The translations under genes were made by a program, and so were the position numbers. Under the pieces are notes generated by a model. It was not told the DNA's origin. It made no database searches and saw nothing but the letters and a program-made list of their open reading frames with translations. Below, one piece after another: positions 12,979 through 22,242 of a DNA stretch of 64,000 nucleotides. The DNA comes from Proteobacteria bacterium SG_bin9. Its GTDB lineage: Bacteria > Pseudomonadota > Alphaproteobacteria > Rhizobiales > Xanthobacteraceae. Where the stretch lies: the NCBI GenBank assembly GCA_002083525.1, contig LWDM01000044.1:72314-136313 (forward strand), given 5' to 3'. Each line of letters starts with the position of its first letter. The first letter of the stretch is position 1.

Positions 12979-13194
12979 TTAACTGCAGATCATGCGGCGT
13001 ACCGCATGCTTGGTCACGAATCCGTAGCCGCACGTCTCGCACGTCCACAGATAGCTGATCACGCCATCCATGAGAAAAGCGGACGCTTCCGCTGCAATCA
13101 TCGTATCGGCGCACACAGCACAAGCCGGCAGATCGCTTCCGCGCGGGGCGGAGTGATGCAGATCGGACGGCAAGACTTCAGCAACTGCTGACAT
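12979..13194 (-). CDS. Small zinc-ribbon protein
   Basis: The 71-residue product has two CxxC knuckles, CAVC (about residue 25) and CETC (about residue 52), joined by a segment with SYLWT, which suggests one bound zinc ion. The ATG at 13194 follows a strong AGGAGG with five bases between, which outweighs the in-frame TTG one codon upstream. It stands alone on the minus strand between tgt and cysK. Similar short proteins occur in Bradyrhizobium-type genomes, but I know of no role. Confidence 0.75.
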   Translation of the reverse strand: MSAVAEVLPSDLHHSAPRGSDLPACAVCADTMIAAEASAFLMDGVISYLWTCETCGYGFVTKHAVRRMICS

Positions 13195-13398
13195 CAAGTC
13201 CTCCTCTCAACGCTTGGTTTCCTGCATTCACTATGGCTGATTTGTTTGACGAAGTCGCAACACAAATGCGTTCCTTTGTTGGAAATCCATATTGCAACGC
13301 AATGACTTCACGGCGAGGATACTGGCACGCGCAACGATTGGCATTTTAAGGAATTGTCTGAGCAATCCCGCAGTAAAACGTGCGCCCGGAGAAACGCG

Positions 13399-14376
<978 letters not shown>

Positions 14377-14386
14377 GGAGGACGCG

Positions 14387-14632
14387 ATGGCCAACGATCC
14401 GCCACGCCGGCCGCGCACGCTGAACGACGCACGGACCGAAGCCGAGGCCGCTTTCAAGAAGGCCACGGCCAAGACCGCCGCGCCGCTTCCCAAACAGGCT
14501 GCAGCCATCCCCGGCGTGCGGGAACAGGTGACATTGCGGATCGATCAAGACGTGCTCGAATATTTTCAGGAGGGCGGGCCTGGCTGGCAGGACCGCATCA
14601 ACGAGGCGCTGCGCAAGGCGGCCGGGAAATAA
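14387..14632 (+). CDS. BrnA-family antitoxin-like protein without BrnT partner
   Basis: The 81-residue product ends with VTLRIDQDVLEYFQEGGPGWQDRINEALRKAAGK, the characteristic ribbon-helix-helix region of the BrnA/DUF4415 family. In type II BrnT-BrnA modules BrnA is a DNA-binding antitoxin encoded just after a 90-residue RNase toxin, BrnT. No BrnT-like frame is present on either side: cysK precedes it by 10 bases and a membrane protein follows. A good GAGGAGG precedes the ATG. It may be a solitary regulator or a remnant; family membership is fairly sure, function is not. Confidence 0.8.
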   Translation: MANDPPRRPRTLNDARTEAEAAFKKATAKTAAPLPKQAAAIPGVREQVTLRIDQDVLEYFQEGGPGWQDRINEALRKAAGK

Positions 14633-14804
14633 CCATCCCGCCGCCTGCGACCGTTTCGGCCAAGTTTATCGCTTGCAGGTGAGTTGAATCGCGTTTTCAA
14701 TAAGCTGTTCTGATAGTTCGATTGTTTTGTGAATTTTGGCTAGGGGCATGAGTATTCCGCGGCACGCGTCGACAGCCGGACGGCTGGCGTTGAGGAGCGG
14801 CTTT

Positions 14805-15209
14805 ATGGGTACGGCCAACGAACAGATCGCGGCAGCGATCGTTCTGGTCGTGGCTTTCATCGTGACCTTGGCGCTGTTGTTTCTCTACAGCATCGAACCG
14901 GCGCCGGAGAATGCGCGCGTTTTGGCCGATGGCGAACGCCGCACCTATGCCAGCACGCCGTGCGTGATTTTCAACAAGCTCGAGCGCGAACTGATCGCCA
15001 ACCGGCACGAGGTCGAGGATCCACAGAAGCCGCTACAGCTTCTGCAATTCGCCAACGAGGTCGGCATCGGCGAGGTGCGTAACCTGAAAGGCTGGCGGCG
15101 CGACCAGGTCTGCAACTACATCAACGGATTCGATCAGATCGTCACCGTGCTGGACCGCCTGCTTGGCTACCGCTCGCGCTGGACCGCAGAAGGGCAGTGG
15201 CGCTGGTAA
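14805..15209 (+). CDS. Single-pass membrane protein, unknown
   Basis: From the ATG at 14805 the 134-residue product has one hydrophobic segment (about residues 8-28, [20 protein letters not shown]) and then a soluble domain of about 100 residues with two cysteines ([19 protein letters not shown]). GAGGAG stands ten bases upstream; longer starts at 14736 and 14748 add a basic segment without family character. I do not recognise the soluble domain. The gene runs in the same direction as cysK but 172 bases downstream of the BrnA-like gene. Confidence 0.65.
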   Translation: MGTANEQIAAAIVLVVAFIVTLALLFLYSIEPAPENARVLADGERRTYASTPCVIFNKLERELIANRHEVEDPQKPLQLLQFANEVGIGEVRNLKGWRRDQVCNYINGFDQIVTVLDRLLGYRSRWTAEGQWRW

Positions 15210-15223
15210 TTTTTGGCGCCAAG

Positions 15224-15586
15224 CTAGTCGAACGAGATCAGCCGCTTCAGGGTCGCCTTGAACAGCAAGCTCTGCTTGCCCTGGAACGCGGCGCCATTCA
15301 TCTCGCCGCCGCCGTCGGTGAAGCTGCCGGATACCCCGATACCAACTTCCTGGCCCGGCTGATCGCCGCTGCGGCCGAACAGCGGCCGCGCGTCGAGAGC
15401 ACGGGTGTGCTGACTGACCACGACCTCGCCCTTGAAGGTCGTGCCGGTGAGGGTGTAGCTGCCGGTGTAGTACAGATAGGCGTCGCCGCCGTAGATGCGG
15501 CCGTTCTGGAAAGCGATCACGCCGCTGCCCTTGCCGCCGTGCCCATCCAAGGTCGCGACGTGGATCGAATAAAGTCCGTTATACAT
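15224..15586 (-). CDS. GrlR-like small beta-barrel protein
   Basis: The 120-residue product has the repeated glycine-turn pattern of the GrlR-type family: it opens MYNGLYSIHVATLDGHGGKGSGVIAFQNGRIYGGDAYLYYTGSY in overlapping short strands and continues with FKGEVVVSQHT and GSFTDGGGEMNG. GrlR itself represses a type III secretion regulator in enteropathogens by a calycin-like barrel; here no secretion gene is nearby, so a role in secretion should not be assumed. The gene converges on the membrane-protein gene at 14805-15209 with 14 bases between them. Family assignment is from the pattern only. Confidence 0.65.
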   Translation of the reverse strand: MYNGLYSIHVATLDGHGGKGSGVIAFQNGRIYGGDAYLYYTGSYTLTGTTFKGEVVVSQHTRALDARPLFGRSGDQPGQEVGIGVSGSFTDGGGEMNGAAFQGKQSLLFKATLKRLISFD

Positions 15587-15804
15587 CGCTCGCCCGTGTC
15601 CCCGCGGACGCTGTCTGTTTCAGCGTAGTCGAGCCACTTTGCCATGTCGTTTCGGTCAAGGATAGCGCCGTAAGACGCTGAAGTGTGTGCAGAATGGTGC
15701 GGTTTGTCCCGGCAGGCGGGATTTGCCGGATTACATCAACCACCCGTTAGCGTTGACGCGGCCAAGTCCACGCAGGCGTTGCCGAGGCTGCTAGCCTCAA
15801 AGCT

Positions 15805-15993
15805 ATGATCCAGCTTGTCACAGTGGCGTCGGTCTTGTCGCAGGTGCAGCCTGCGCAGTCGATCAAAACGGATAATGACGCGTCCGTCGATCAGTGGGCG
15901 CAGCGGCTCAGCGTGTCGCGCGAGCAATTGCTGGCCGCCGTCGCCGAGGTCGGCGATTCCATTGCCGCGGTCCGGCGGCATCTCGCAAAATAG
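15805..15993 (+). CDS. DUF3606 protein
   Basis: The 62-residue product contains SVDQWAQRLSVSREQLLAAVAEVGDSIAAVRRHLAK, which matches the DUF3606 pattern of a tryptophan followed by two helices and a VG(D/N)S turn. Proteins of this family are short, cytoplasmic and uncharacterised, and are frequent in Rhizobiales. The Shine-Dalgarno is weak. Its closest neighbour is a small secreted-protein gene 67 bases downstream. Confidence 0.65.
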   Translation: MIQLVTVASVLSQVQPAQSIKTDNDASVDQWAQRLSVSREQLLAAVAEVGDSIAAVRRHLAK

Positions 15994-16060
15994 GGGCGAC
16001 GCGCGCCTTTGCCGGTGGCATGCTCGCGGGAAGGCGACGCACCCAGCTGACGAGCGTGTC

Positions 16061-16279
16061 ATGCGAGGATTTTCGATTGGCGCGATGGCGCTACTCATTC
16101 TGCTGCCAGCCGCGACGCCTGCTGACGCGCGGCGAGGCGGCAATGACTTCATGAACAGCCCCGGCTACCAGCGGGCGCTGACGGAATCACGCAAAGCCTA
16201 TCGGCTGCGGGTCGAACGGGAGCGCGCCTACGAGCAATATCGTGCCCGCAAGCTGCGGCCGGGCGCTCACCGGCCCTGA
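16061..16279 (+). CDS. Small secreted basic protein, unknown
   Basis: The 72-residue product has a signal peptide (MRGFSIGAMALLILLPAATPADA) and a highly charged mature part rich in Arg, Glu and Tyr (RKAYRLRVERERAYEQYRARKLRPG), probably one helix. I chose the ATG at 16061 because it puts the signal peptide at the N terminus; the frame is open further upstream but with low-complexity arginine-rich content. I do not recognise a family. Confidence 0.5.
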   Translation: MRGFSIGAMALLILLPAATPADARRGGNDFMNSPGYQRALTESRKAYRLRVERERAYEQYRARKLRPGAHRP

Positions 16280-16300
16280 CGGCCGGCCAAATCGCTCCGG

Positions 16301-16489
16301 TCAATCCTCAGCCAGAGAGGCGCGCGTTTTGGCCATGATGCGGTCCCAGCGCTGTTCGCGCTCCGCCTGCTGTCTGGCCTGATGTTGTCTGAACGTCTCG
16401 ACCCGCTTCTGGATTTCGGCCCGCTCTGGGCTGACAGGATCGAGGTTAGGACGAACCCGGTTGCCGGGCATGTTTGTTGTCGTTGTCAT
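16301..16489 (-). CDS. Small charged protein, unknown
   Basis: From the ATG at 16489, preceded by GGAG on the minus strand, the 62-residue product is mostly one charged helix (ERAEIQKRVETFRQHQARQQAEREQRWDRIMAKTRA). The longer frame back to 16606 has no family character. No domain is recognised. It stands alone between two plus-strand small genes. Confidence 0.5.
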   Translation of the reverse strand: MTTTTNMPGNRVRPNLDPVSPERAEIQKRVETFRQHQARQQAEREQRWDRIMAKTRASLAED

Positions 16490-16659
16490 TCCGCACTCCA
16501 AGGCCGCGATTGTGCGCCCCGTGCGCAAGCGGTCAACGCGAAAACGCGTGAAGACTGAAAGGTTTCCACAGGGCTTGCGGAAAATGAGGCCGAGCCCATG
16601 CGTCAAGCTGTCAGACAGTCTTTATGGGTTTTTTAATACCGCTCTGCACAGCATCAGGC

Positions 16660-16932
16660 ATGGCAACGGACGATCGGGTCAAAGTTCTCTGCACGCGCTG
16701 CAAGGGCGTCTTCCGCGTGCGCCTCACCTATGTGCGTGAGGGCTTTCAGCCGGAGTGCACGAGCTGCGGCCGGCTGATGACCTTCGACAAGGAATCGCAG
16801 GACCTTGGCATCCAGCGCGCCTTCAAGGACGCGCGGCGCATCCGCAAGCTCATCGCCGCGGAGCAGGAAGAGCGCGCCAAGCCGGCCGCCGCAGACCTGG
16901 CGGCGTCGCAACTAGTCCGTCCGCGTCCCTGA
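16660..16932 (+). CDS. Zinc-ribbon protein with charged tail
   Basis: The 90-residue product has an N-terminal zinc ribbon made of CTRC (about residue 11) and CTSC (about residue 35), followed by a charged helical tail (FKDARRIRKLIAAEQEERAK). The ATG at 16660 (MATDDRVKVLCTRCKG) is preferred over the upstream one at 16624, which adds a hydrophobic stretch and destroys the natural start. Function unknown; the shape suggests nucleic-acid or protein binding. It converges on the AraC-type gene with only four bases between. Confidence 0.65.
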   Translation: MATDDRVKVLCTRCKGVFRVRLTYVREGFQPECTSCGRLMTFDKESQDLGIQRAFKDARRIRKLIAAEQEERAKPAAADLAASQLVRPRP

Positions 16933-16936
16933 AATC

Positions 16937-17764
16937 TCAAAGCCGCCGCTGCCGCCGATACTCCAGCGGAGAGACGCCGAAGCGCTGCAGGAAGCTGCGG
17001 CTGAAATGGCTGTGACTCATCCCGATCTCGATTGCGATCTCAGTCACCGAGTATCGCGACTCCACCAGCAGGTTTTGTGCGCGGATGTGGCGGCGTTCGA
17101 GAATGAACGCATGTGGGGACGTCCCATAGCTCGCCTGAAACCGGCGCATGAAGTGCCACAGGCTCAAATTCATCAGTTTCGCGAGGTCGGAGATACCGAG
17201 CGGCCGGTCGAGACTGCCTTCGACGAAGGCTTCCAACCTCTTTCGATCGCTTGCCGAGAACGATTGAACGCCACGGGTTGTGGCGCGGAGTGTTTGCGCG
17301 CCGGTCTTCAGTCCGATGCGGTAGGCGATCAGCGTTGCGATGGCCTCCGCGAAAGCCGGTGTCGGCGGATTTCCGCCGCGCAGGCACTGGCGAAACTGGT
17401 TGGCAGCCGCCGTGATGAAGGGATCGCGTAACGAGAACGTATCCGGCATGTGCAGGATGCCGATGTCGAGGGCCTCGGCGATAAACTCCGGCGCGAAGTG
17501 CAGCGAAGCGATGTCCGCCGGTCGGCGCCAGTCGACACTGTGCGGCTGACCGATCGGCAGCACGAGGATGTCCCGCGCACCAAAATTGTGGACCAGCTTC
17601 TTTCCGGTTTCGGACTGCCGCACCAGACCGTAGAGCGCGCGCTCGAACGGAATGCAGATCTGAACCGTACGGTGCGTTTCCTCCGGATAGAACGTCGGCG
17701 CGGAATGATGACAATAGATCTCGTACCGTCCTTCATCCGCGACAGTCAGGGGTCGTGTACTCAA
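16937..17764 (-). CDS. AraC-family transcriptional regulator
   Basis: The 275-residue product has an N-terminal cupin-like sensing domain (about residues 1-165) and a C-terminal double helix-turn-helix of the AraC type (about 175-275), with LGISDLAKLMNLSLWHFMRRFQASYGTSPHAFILERR and VTEIAIEIGMSHSHFSRSFLQRFGVSPLEYRRQ. The ligand cannot be read from the sequence. It is transcribed divergently from the secreted thioredoxin-fold gene across 240 bases, so that gene, and perhaps the molybdopterin pair beyond it, is the most likely target. Confidence 0.92.
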   Translation of the reverse strand: MSTRPLTVADEGRYEIYCHHSAPTFYPEETHRTVQICIPFERALYGLVRQSETGKKLVHNFGARDILVLPIGQPHSVDWRRPADIASLHFAPEFIAEALDIGILHMPDTFSLRDPFITAAANQFRQCLRGGNPPTPAFAEAIATLIAYRIGLKTGAQTLRATTRGVQSFSASDRKRLEAFVEGSLDRPLGISDLAKLMNLSLWHFMRRFQASYGTSPHAFILERRHIRAQNLLVESRYSVTEIAIEIGMSHSHFSRSFLQRFGVSPLEYRRQRRL

Positions 17765-18004
17765 GGCCAGGCCGTCTCCAATCCAGTCTCAATGCTGGAG
17801 CAGTGTGCCATGGCTTTTTCGCTCGCGCGTGTATCCAAATACCTTGAATTTGCTCGCCAACCGCGCACCACACAAAAGCGCGAATGATCGTGCCGCCGCC
17901 ATTTCTGCAAAGTCGCGCGCCTTTGCAGCAAGCGCGCTTGAGAGGTGTTGCGTAAGAGTGGCGCGGGTGCAGCCACGCGTGCGATGGGGAAGCCGGTGAC
18001 GTTT

Positions 18005-19624
18005 ATGCAGATCAAGAACCGTCGTTATTTCAGGATGGCGGCTCTCTCGCTGTGCTTCGCGCTAATGGCTTTTCATGCGGCCTTTGCCGAGCCCGGCGAC
18101 TCGCTTGAGAGCGCGTTTGCCAAAGCGCAGCGTGAGGACAAGATCGTTCTGCTGAGTTTGAGCACGTCCTGGTGCCATTGGTGCCAGGCCATGGACGAAC
18201 TGACCTACGCCGATCCGGGCGTGAGCAAATTGATCGACGACAGCTATGTCAGGGTGAGGGTCGATCAGAACGCGCGTCCCGACGTCGCCAGCCGCTATCG
18301 CGACTTCGAGCTGCCGTTCATGGTCATTTTGAATTCTCGCGGTGAAGAAATCGTCCGGAAGCAGGGGTTTCTCGGACCTCGGGCTTTGAAGTCGTTACTC
18401 GAGGCGGTCGTCGACGACCCGTCGCCCGGACCGTCCGCCGCACGTGAGGAGAAAATTGCATTTCCGGATCGGCCCGGTCTCACGTCCGCGGTGCGGAGCG
18501 AACTGCAAACGCGTTTCGAAGCCCGGCATGACGCGTCCGACAAGGGTTGGACCTTCGGCACAAAGCTCTTCGACAAGGATGCGATCGAGTTCGGCATTTC
18601 CCTTGCGGCGGCCGGCGACAAGACGCAGGCCGCGCGCACACGCGCCGCACTGAATTCCACGCGTCAATTGCTCGATCCGGTTTGGGGTGGTGTGTTTCAG
18701 TCGCGGCTTGTGCCTGAACGCGGGCCCGGTGACAGCAAGGCCGTTCGTTACGTTCGCCTGCAGATCGGCGGCCGGTTCGATGAGGGCGGCGACAACTGGA
18801 ACGATCCGCATTTCGAGAAACCGCTCGGCGTTCAGGCGCAGGCGTTGCGCATGTTCTCGCGGGGCTTCAGCCAGTGGCGCGCGCCGGAGGATTTGGAGGC
18901 CGCGCGCAACGTCCGCGGCTACGTGCAGCGCGTGCTGACCGATGCCGACGGCGCCTTCTACACCGGTCAGAGCTCAGGAGTGGGCGTAGCTGGAGGCGAG
19001 GGCGTTTACTTTGCCACGGATCGCAAGCGGCGGGAGGCATTCGCAACACCGGCAATCGATCGCAGCCTTTATCCGCGAGAGAATGGATGGATGATTGCGG
19101 CGCTGTGTGCGTTCCACGCAGCGGCAGCCGATGACAGCGCGCTACGCGAGGCGGAGCGCGCCGCGCGATGGATGATCGACAATCGCGGGATGATGAGTGG
19201 CGGATTTTCCCGCGGCGACGGCAATGAAGCGGGGTTCTATCTCGGCGATACGCTGGCGATGGGGGAAGCCTTCCTGGCCCTGCATGACGCAACGGGGCAA
19301 CGCGAGTGGTTGCAGCGCGCGGAAGCGGCGGCGCAATTCATTCAGGCGCATTTTTTGACGGCACCAGGACCGGGCTTTGTCACGGCAACCTCGCCAACCG
19401 GCTTCGCTGTCGCCCAGCGGCCAGACCCCGTAGAGAACGCCGAGCTCGTCCGCTTTATCGGTCAACTCGCCGAACGCACCTCGGGGAGCTACAGCAACGC
19501 ACTGTCGTCGGCCATGCGCTATCTATCGGCTGAACAGTCGGCGGCCGCGGTTTCGCCGGCGCTGGCCTTGTTGGCGGATGTGCAGTTCGGCAAGTCCGGC
19601 GCGCGGGCCGGCGCGAAGCCCTGA
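18005..19624 (+). CDS. Secreted thioredoxin-fold protein with DUF255/YyaL-like domain
   Basis: The 539-residue product starts with a signal peptide (about residues 1-28, ending HAAFA-EP). A thioredoxin-like domain follows, with the redox motif SWCHWCQAMDELTY at about residue 55 and the cis-proline phrase ELPFMVILNSRGEEI. The long C-terminal part (about 170-530) is helical and resembles the alpha/alpha-barrel of DUF255/YyaL proteins, with NWNDPHFEKPLGVQAQALRMF. The ATG at 18005 was chosen to place the signal peptide first; 17984 and 17945 are alternatives. Export suggests periplasmic thiol chemistry. It ends three bases from the stop of the molybdopterin oxidoreductase. Confidence 0.8.
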   Translation: MQIKNRRYFRMAALSLCFALMAFHAAFAEPGDSLESAFAKAQREDKIVLLSLSTSWCHWCQAMDELTYADPGVSKLIDDSYVRVRVDQNARPDVASRYRDFELPFMVILNSRGEEIVRKQGFLGPRALKSLLEAVVDDPSPGPSAAREEKIAFPDRPGLTSAVRSELQTRFEARHDASDKGWTFGTKLFDKDAIEFGISLAAAGDKTQAARTRAALNSTRQLLDPVWGGVFQSRLVPERGPGDSKAVRYVRLQIGGRFDEGGDNWNDPHFEKPLGVQAQALRMFSRGFSQWRAPEDLEAARNVRGYVQRVLTDADGAFYTGQSSGVGVAGGEGVYFATDRKRREAFATPAIDRSLYPRENGWMIAALCAFHAAAADDSALREAERAARWMIDNRGMMSGGFSRGDGNEAGFYLGDTLAMGEAFLALHDATGQREWLQRAEAAAQFIQAHFLTAPGPGFVTATSPTGFAVAQRPDPVENAELVRFIGQLAERTSGSYSNALSSAMRYLSAEQSAAAVSPALALLADVQFGKSGARAGAKP

Positions 19625-19627
19625 CGG

Positions 19628-20386
19628 CTAGATTCCGGCGTACCAGGAGTATCCCAGGTCCGGCGCCGCCGAACCATTGCCGTCGCCGATGTTGTCGAGC
19701 CGATCGGTGACCGAAATGCGCGCCAGGTATTTCAGGTTCTTGTAGCCAAGCTGACGCGGAACGCGCAGACGCAGCGGCGCGCCGTGATCGAGCGGCAGGT
19801 CTGACCCGTTCATGCCGTAAGCCAGCAAGGTCTGCGGATGCAGGGCCTCGGTCATATCGATGCTGCCCCAGAACTCATCGAACGGCTGAAGAACCACCCA
19901 CTTCGCGTCTGGATGCGGTTCGACCCGCGCCAGGATGTCGGACATGCGAACGCCTGTCCATGCGGCGATAAACGACCATCCTTCTTCGCAGATCAATTGC
20001 GTGATCTGAGTCTGACCGGGCATCGCCTTCAGGTCGGCGAGCGAGTAAGCATTCGGCCGCGCCACCATGCCGTCGACATAGAGACGCCAGTCCGCAAACT
20101 TTCGCTGTGCCAATCTCTGATACGGATCGAAGCGAGGGTGCGGGTGATTGACCCGCGCCATCGGCGAAATCTGGTCGGGCCTGAATTCGCGGGCGTAGGA
20201 TCGGATCGACATCAGCGCGCGCTGCGCGCCATAGGTGAGAACTTCGCCGGGTCCGAGAATGCCGCCATAGTTCGGCGCGATGAAGCCGCGGCTGTTCGCG
20301 AATTGTACAGCCGCCGCAGCACCGGCAACGCTGGCCGCAGTCGAGAGCGTAGCCGTCAACAGACGCCGGCGGGTCAGCTTGATCAT
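19628..20386 (-). CDS. Periplasmic molybdopterin-dependent oxidoreductase (sulfite oxidase/MsrP-like fold)
   Basis: The 252-residue product has a Tat-type signal (KLTRRRLLTATLSTAASVAG) and one oxidoreductase molybdopterin-binding domain. The metal-ligand cysteine is probably the one in ITQLICEEGWSFIAAWTGVRMSDIL, the normal position for this fold; DHGAPLRLRVPRQLGYKNLKYLARI is the other characteristic phrase. It is similar in size and layout to MsrP/YedY, which repairs oxidised methionine, but the substrate is unproven. Its start overlaps the end of the cytochrome b gene by four bases, so the two form one electron-transfer unit. Confidence 0.88.
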   Translation of the reverse strand: MIKLTRRRLLTATLSTAASVAGAAAAVQFANSRGFIAPNYGGILGPGEVLTYGAQRALMSIRSYAREFRPDQISPMARVNHPHPRFDPYQRLAQRKFADWRLYVDGMVARPNAYSLADLKAMPGQTQITQLICEEGWSFIAAWTGVRMSDILARVEPHPDAKWVVLQPFDEFWGSIDMTEALHPQTLLAYGMNGSDLPLDHGAPLRLRVPRQLGYKNLKYLARISVTDRLDNIGDGNGSAAPDLGYSWYAGI

Positions 20387-21063
20387 TTGCTTGCCTGAGA
20401 TGTGCGGTAGCCCGTGATCATGGCGCGCACCTGCCGGCCGAAGCCGGTGAGGACGACCATCGTCAAGTGCACCAGAAAGAAGATGAGCAGCGCATTCGCT
20501 GCGAAGAAATGCAGGGTGCGCGCGCTTTGATGTCCGCCAAACATCTCGACGATGAAGGGCACCACCGACGTCACCGACGGCGACATGGCAAGACCCGTCA
20601 GAAACATGAAGGGGATCAGCCCGAAGATCACGACGAGATAAACCAGCCGCTGGATCAGGTTGTAGTGCTCCGCTGTGTCGGCCGATGGATGCGGATGGGC
20701 AAGGGCGCGGGCTAACGAAGCGGGTTTGAGTTCGCTGAGCGCGGGAACGAGGTTCTTTGTGAAATGCCGCGTCAGCAGGCCGGAGAGCAGATAGACGATG
20801 CCGTTGAAGAGGACGACCCAGGCCGCGAAAAAATGGATCGATCGTCCGGGCCCGCGAATGCCGAGCTCAAGCACGAACGGCAGCGGCAAATCCAGCCACG
20901 CCTCCGTGTGAATGGATCCGGTCTCGCCCCAGTGCAGGCGGGGATAAGCAAGCAGGATGGCGATACCGCTCATCAGCAGAGCGATGAAAGCTGCCGCATT
21001 GATCCAGTGCGTGACCCGGATCAGAGCCGAATGACGCTGGGAGGTGTTGAGCAAGTCCTTCAT
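20383..21063 (-). CDS. Cytochrome b561-type membrane subunit
   Basis: The 226-residue product has four to five membrane segments and conserved histidines placed as in diheme b-type cytochromes (IRVTHWINAAAF, RSIHFFAAWVVLF, LHFFAANALLIFFLVHLTMV). It would pass electrons from the quinol pool to the Tat-exported molybdopterin protein encoded directly downstream, with which it overlaps by four bases. The ATG at 21063 is used; a GTG two codons earlier is possible. The layout parallels MsrQ-MsrP, although this is a b561-type rather than an MsrQ-type subunit. Confidence 0.87.
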   Translation of the reverse strand: MKDLLNTSQRHSALIRVTHWINAAAFIALLMSGIAILLAYPRLHWGETGSIHTEAWLDLPLPFVLELGIRGPGRSIHFFAAWVVLFNGIVYLLSGLLTRHFTKNLVPALSELKPASLARALAHPHPSADTAEHYNLIQRLVYLVVIFGLIPFMFLTGLAMSPSVTSVVPFIVEMFGGHQSARTLHFFAANALLIFFLVHLTMVVLTGFGRQVRAMITGYRTSQASK

Positions 21064-21226
21064 CCACACGACCGAAGCTTGGTTGTCGGGCCAAGCCTTA
21101 TGCGGCGGTGATCTCCCTGTCTTGTCGGCTATCGAAGCGACTTTGCGAATCTTGCGGTCGAGTCTGTCAGCGAACGCTTTGTGATCGCCGGTACGCGCTC
21201 GCCCGATTCAGGCGGCGTCATCGCAA

Positions 21227-21388
21227 TCAGTTCAATTTGGTCTTGATCGTGTTGAACTTGGTGTTGAGCTGCGTGCCGAGCGCATTGACGCCGGCGACGA
21301 TCGCAACCGCAATGCCGGCGGCGATCAACGCATACTCGATCGCGGTCGCGCCGCTTTCGTCGTTCCAGAATTCATGAAGACGTTTCAC
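21227..21388 (-). CDS. Flp-family pilin (orphan)
   Basis: The 53-residue product is a typical Flp pilin: a short leader followed by the hydrophobic segment DESGATAIEYALIAAGIAVAIVAGVNALGTQL, with the G-A-T-A-I-E-Y region that TadV-type peptidases cleave. It uses a GTG start at 21388, supported by GGAGG seven bases upstream; the longer frame to 21523 is not pilin-like. The tad/cpa assembly genes are not in this window, so the pilin must rely on a locus elsewhere or have another use. Confidence 0.88.
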   Translation of the reverse strand: MKRLHEFWNDESGATAIEYALIAAGIAVAIVAGVNALGTQLNTKFNTIKTKLN

Positions 21389-21634
21389 GGACAGCCTCCA
21401 TCCCAATGGAGCGATGACATTGGTGGCGTCACGTGAATCGAATCTTAAATTCGGCGAAGAGCGCCTATGCCAAGTTGTCGCGTATTTGCAGGGATTTGTG
21501 TGCTGTTGTGAACGGAACCGCACGGTTCCAGTTGCATCGAACGCGCTTCAAATCGTGACGAATGATCCTGCACAAACATCCAAAATCTCGGAATCGTGGA
21601 GCTCTTCTTACCAACCGTTGAGCTATTGGATCCT

Positions 21635-22078
21635 TCAAGCAATCCGGCCGATCAGGGCGTAAGCCAGCACAGCCAGGCCTACAGTCGGCATAACTTCCAG
21701 GAAGGCGGCGGGAGCCAGACGAGCGTAAGCCGATCGCGCCAGCGGACGATATTCAGGTCTCGCTCTTGGATCGGCTGGCGGCGAGAACAGCGATTTCTCC
21801 GCATGCTCGGAATAGTAGAACGCCATCCTCATGTCGTGGTGAGTGCTGACGATGGAGTGGAGCACATACGCGAAGTGGAAGAGTGCGACGCCAGCGAGCG
21901 AGGCGATCAGCACGCCTTCCGAGGGCCGGATTTTCAGTGAGTAGATGGATGCGCCAAGAACCGCCCAGACGCCGAGCGTGGTTTTCCATTTCAACTGATG
22001 GCGCGTGCTCCAGCGCTGCATCCTGAAGTCAGCAAGGCGCATGAAACTGTCAAAACGCTCTTTCGGATTCAGCGCCAT
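21635..22078 (-). CDS. Small membrane protein, unknown
   Basis: The 147-residue product has about three hydrophobic segments (TTLGVWAVLGASIYSL, GVLIASLAGVALFHFAYVLH, VMPTVGLAVLAYALIG) and a charged N terminus and middle. I do not recognise a family. The ATG at 22078 has no obvious alternative. It sits between tRNA-Lys and the Flp pilin gene on the same strand. Confidence 0.65.
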   Translation of the reverse strand: MALNPKERFDSFMRLADFRMQRWSTRHQLKWKTTLGVWAVLGASIYSLKIRPSEGVLIASLAGVALFHFAYVLHSIVSTHHDMRMAFYYSEHAEKSLFSPPADPRARPEYRPLARSAYARLAPAAFLEVMPTVGLAVLAYALIGRIA

Positions 22079-22166
22079 GGCACCCCGACTCCAGTCGCTC
22101 GAGATTTTGAGAAACGCGTGCGGGCGTTACAAGGGGCGATCCGGTCGAAAATAGGCGAAAGCAGAA

Positions 22167-22242
22167 TGGTGAGCGCGGAGGGACTCGAACCCTCGACCCC
22201 ATGATTAAAAGTCACGTGCTCTACCGCCTGAGCTACGCGCTC
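22167..22242 (-). tRNA. tRNA-Lys (anticodon TTT)
   Basis: The minus strand folds into a complete cloverleaf. The acceptor stem is GAGCGCG/CGCGCTC, the D arm contains AGCTCAGGCGGTAGAGC, the anticodon loop is CTTTTAA with anticodon TTT, and the T arm contains GGTTCGAGTCC. The discriminator base is A and CCA is encoded. The gene is 76 bases long. Confidence 0.97.

Noticed and set aside
21441..21480. Sigma-54 promoter for the Flp pilin (TGGCA near 21471 on the minus strand)
   Set aside because: No GC dinucleotide lies at the required distance for a -12 element.
21389..21523. Extended 98-residue Flp pilin
   Set aside because: The added N terminus is unlike any pilin leader, while GTG 21388 has a well-spaced GGAGG.
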